Positions 62,152-64,000 of a stretch of 64,000 nucleotides of DNA are shown piece by piece. The first letter of the stretch is position 1. Each line of letters begins with the position of its first letter. The DNA comes from JACVRW01 sp963850205. GTDB lineage: Bacteria > Actinomycetota > Thermoleophilia > Solirubrobacterales > Thermoleophilaceae. Made by a program: the position numbers and the translations under genes. Where the stretch lies: assembly GCA_963850205.1 (NCBI GenBank), contig CAWKKJ010000011.1, positions 248,001 to 312,000 of the forward strand, read 5' to 3'. Below the pieces are notes generated by a model, which was not told where the DNA came from, did no database searches, and worked only from the letters and a program-made list of their open reading frames with translations.

Positions 62152-62927
62152 CAGCGCACCGTCAGCGGGGTTCCTATGGGCATCAGCCGGGCCAGTCGAA
62201 GGATGTCCGCATTCGCCATCCGGATGCACCCGTGCGACACGCGACCCGGAATCAGGTCAGGGCGGTTCGTGCCGTGTATGCCGACGAAGCCGCCGGCGGG
62301 CCAGTCGCTGATCCCGGGAGAGCGGGCCGTCGTCCCGAACGCGATCGGCCCATAGAAAGGGCTCCGGTAACGCCGGAGCTGGTTGCGGACGTAGAAGTGC
62401 CCGGCGGGCGTGGGCGTGGACGGCGTGCCGACCCCGACGTGGGTCCGGAACAGGGGTCGCCGCCCGCGCCACAGGGTGGCGGTCAGGCGCGTGCGGTCAA
62501 CCACGAGCCGAGCGCGGACGGGCGTGTACCCGCCGAGGACGAAACGCGGCACCCAACCCCGTGCGTCGTCGGGGAGCCCGGGCAGGCGCACGCGCACCCA
62601 CAGCCTCCCGGCGACGCGCTTGGCCTGGCCGAGAACCAACACGATGTTCGTGGTCCCCTCCGGCGTTCGCCTGGCCACCGTGCCCGCGGCCTGCGACCGC
62701 GTCGGCGTTGTACGAGCGGTGACGGGCAGGCGCACCGGCGCCCAGTACGCCACCGGGCGAGGGCCGAGCGCCACGTTCTTCGGCTCGATCGGCGACCGCG
62801 GAGGTGGCGGGAGGGACGGCTCGGCCGAGGAAGGAGCGGACGAACCTTCGATCGCCACCACCGCGACCGCGGCGCCGATCAATGCTCCCGCCAGCAGCAG
62901 GGCGGCGCTGAGCTGGCTCCGGCGCAT
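62151..62927 (-). CDS. L,D-transpeptidase (YkuD domain), membrane-anchored
   Basis: A 258-aa peptidoglycan cross-linking enzyme. N-terminal anchor (LSAALLLAGALIGAAVAVVAI), a proline-rich linker, an SH3-like region (VAYWAPVRLPVTARTTP, GRLWVRVRLPGLPDD) and the YkuD domain with FVGIHGTNRPD and catalytic SHGCIRM (Cys nucleophile). It forms 3-3 cross-links outside the membrane. It is coupled to the ParA-like gene and follows a ferritin-like gene by 14 bp. Confidence 0.93.
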   Translation of the reverse strand: MRRSQLSAALLLAGALIGAAVAVVAIEGSSAPSSAEPSLPPPPRSPIEPKNVALGPRPVAYWAPVRLPVTARTTPTRSQAAGTVARRTPEGTTNIVLVLGQAKRVAGRLWVRVRLPGLPDDARGWVPRFVLGGYTPVRARLVVDRTRLTATLWRGRRPLFRTHVGVGTPSTPTPAGHFYVRNQLRRYRSPFYGPIAFGTTARSPGISDWPAGGFVGIHGTNRPDLIPGRVSHGCIRMANADILRLARLMPIGTPLTVR

Positions 62928-62941
62928 GCGTCCGGCTCGCC

Positions 62942-63628
62942 TCACCCCGTGAACCTGGGCCGCCGAGTCCCCTTCGTTCTGGGCACAGACGCCACGAAAT
63001 TCGTGGACTCGACGAGGCGGGACACCCTCGCCTTGGACGTCGGCCTGTCGACCACGTCCGCCGCGGGCACGATCCCGGCGATATGACGGATCCAGGCCGC
63101 GTGGCGCGCCTCGACAGAGTGGAGCGACACGAGCGCGGCCAGCACCCCGCGCGAGTCGACCTGAGTGGCCTGAGTCTTCAGGAGCGCGGCCGTGAGGTCC
63201 TCGAAGGCCACCGCGGTCTCCGTGAAGACGGCGTCGTCCTCGGTCACCCCTCGGAAGTTGAAGCGCGGGCTCTTGACCGCGTCCCTGCCCAACAGACCGC
63301 GAATGGCCTTCACGTGTCCGCGCTCGTTCGCGCCGACCACGCGCGCCCACTCGAGCGTCCTGGGCTTCAGCCGCCTGAGGCGCTCGGCCTCGCTGTACAT
63401 GGCCGCCTGGAGGTACTCCAGGTTCAGGTCGAACCGGAGGATCGCGATGTCCTTTGCCGTATTGCGTCCCTCGGCCACGGCAGGCGCCGCCAGTGCGGCG
63501 GCCGCGGCGGAGCCGCCGATCACCGCTTTGCGGAGGAAGTCAGCGCGCGTTCCCCCGGTCAGCTCGTCAAGCGCCTCTGCGATGGCCCCACCTGGGTCGA
63601 CGTCCTCGAGAGTCAGCTCCGGCTCCAC
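62942..63628 (-). CDS. Ferritin-like domain protein with TAT-like leader
   Basis: A 228-aa protein from GTG 63628. An N-terminal segment (ADFLRKAVIGGSAAAAALAAPAVA) resembles a TAT-type leader (Arg, Lys before the hydrophobic core). The mature part is a four-helix ferritin-like bundle: AILRFDLNLEYLQAAMYSEA, ANERGHVKAIRGLLG, FEDLTAALLK and HSVEARHAAWIRHIAG (ExxH-type ligands). Such proteins bind di-iron or serve structural roles. It lies 14 bp after a related gene. Confidence 0.88.
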   Translation of the reverse strand: MEPELTLEDVDPGGAIAEALDELTGGTRADFLRKAVIGGSAAAAALAAPAVAEGRNTAKDIAILRFDLNLEYLQAAMYSEAERLRRLKPRTLEWARVVGANERGHVKAIRGLLGRDAVKSPRFNFRGVTEDDAVFTETAVAFEDLTAALLKTQATQVDSRGVLAALVSLHSVEARHAAWIRHIAGIVPAADVVDRPTSKARVSRLVESTNFVASVPRTKGTRRPRFTG

Positions 63629-63642
63629 TCCACCTCCACTCC

Positions 63643-64000
63643 TCAGGGCATGAAGCCGGCGTCCTTGATCGCCGCCCGCGTCTGGGCCTGCGTGGCGGGT
63701 GCGTCGGCCGGCTGGGGAGCAGGATTGCGGCCGGCGAGGTCGCGCACCCATCCGACGTGTCGCGCCTCGACCGAGGCGATCCCCATCACGGTGAGGATCC
63801 GCCGCTTGGTGAGATTCGGCACCTGGCCGTTGAACGCCGCCAGCGCCAGCTCCTCGAGCTCTACAGCGGCAGCGAGAAACCGCTGCGGGTCACCGGTGGT
63901 GTCGCCGAAATCGAAGGCCCGGGCTTTCGACCGGCCCCCGCGCCAGAGCGCGGTCGAGGATGGCCACGTGAGCCCGCTCCTGTTCCCCGACCCGCCTGGC
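63643..64000 (-). pseudogene. Ferritin-like domain protein, partial and apparently frameshifted
   Basis: Reading down from the window edge, one frame gives ARRVGEQERAHVAILDRAL and then another gives GGRSKARAFDFGDTTGDPQRF, ELEELALAAFNGQVPNLTK and MGIASVEARHVGWVRDLAG, ending at TGA 63643. The two belong to one ferritin-like protein, so a 1-2 base shift sits near 63940. The 5' end is outside the window. It is paralogous to the next gene. Confidence 0.7.

Overview
This window looks like a chromosomal segment of a very GC-rich actinobacterium. The gene complement and order (mIHF-type integration host factor, short omega subunit, AfsR/SARP regulator, a rimP-nusA-ylxR-infB-DUF503-rbfA-nrnA-truB-ribF-rpsO block, and pyrR-led pyrimidine operon) and many small domain-poor proteins suggest a Thermoleophilia/Solirubrobacterales-like lineage. 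That placement is inference from content, not from a search.

Region 1 (1-26436) is core genome, nearly all on the minus strand. It starts with the translation/transcription operon running from rimP (8435) down to rpsO (1), preceded by a strong intrinsic terminator 20 bp upstream of rimP. An aldehyde dehydrogenase follows, with the decayed remnant of a GMC alcohol oxidase at its 5' side, then dtd, a YbjN-like gene and coaBC-rpoZ-gmk-mihF. The compact operon pyrR-pyrB-pyrC-carA-carB-pyrK-pyrD is linked by start/stop overlaps and has a PyrR-binding loop in its leader. rnz and a phosphodiesterase complete the block.

Region 2 (26437-60637) is accessory DNA. It begins at an intact tRNA-Arg(CCG), whose 3' part recurs in direct orientation at 51425-51467 and 60589-60637. 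I read this as two tandem tRNA-integrated islands (about 25 kb and 9.2 kb). I found no integrase in either. Island 1 holds DUF1990 proteins, a K+ channel, small membrane and carboxymuconolactone-decarboxylase-family proteins, NDH-2, an unusual G6PDH plus lactonase operon, a disulfide-less flavoprotein, DUF2252, a MalT-like LuxR regulator, MFS pumps and a BBE-type flavin oxidase. It also holds many wrecks: IS110 and IS481 transposases, an MFS gene, cupin, DUF2071 and vapC. A 20-bp motif TTCATGCCAT-N6-GATG lies upstream of at least four of its transcription units (a fifth copy has a shorter spacer), which suggests a shared regulator or promoter. Island 2 holds a repeat-containing membrane protein, a DyP peroxidase, a small orphan protein and a 1481-aa regulator fusing a SARP head, two nucleotide-cyclase domains, an NTPase and TPR-like repeats.

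Region 3 (60638-64000) returns to the minus-strand core: a membrane-anchored ParA-like ATPase coupled to an L,D-transpeptidase, and two ferritin-like proteins, the second running off the window with an apparent frameshift.
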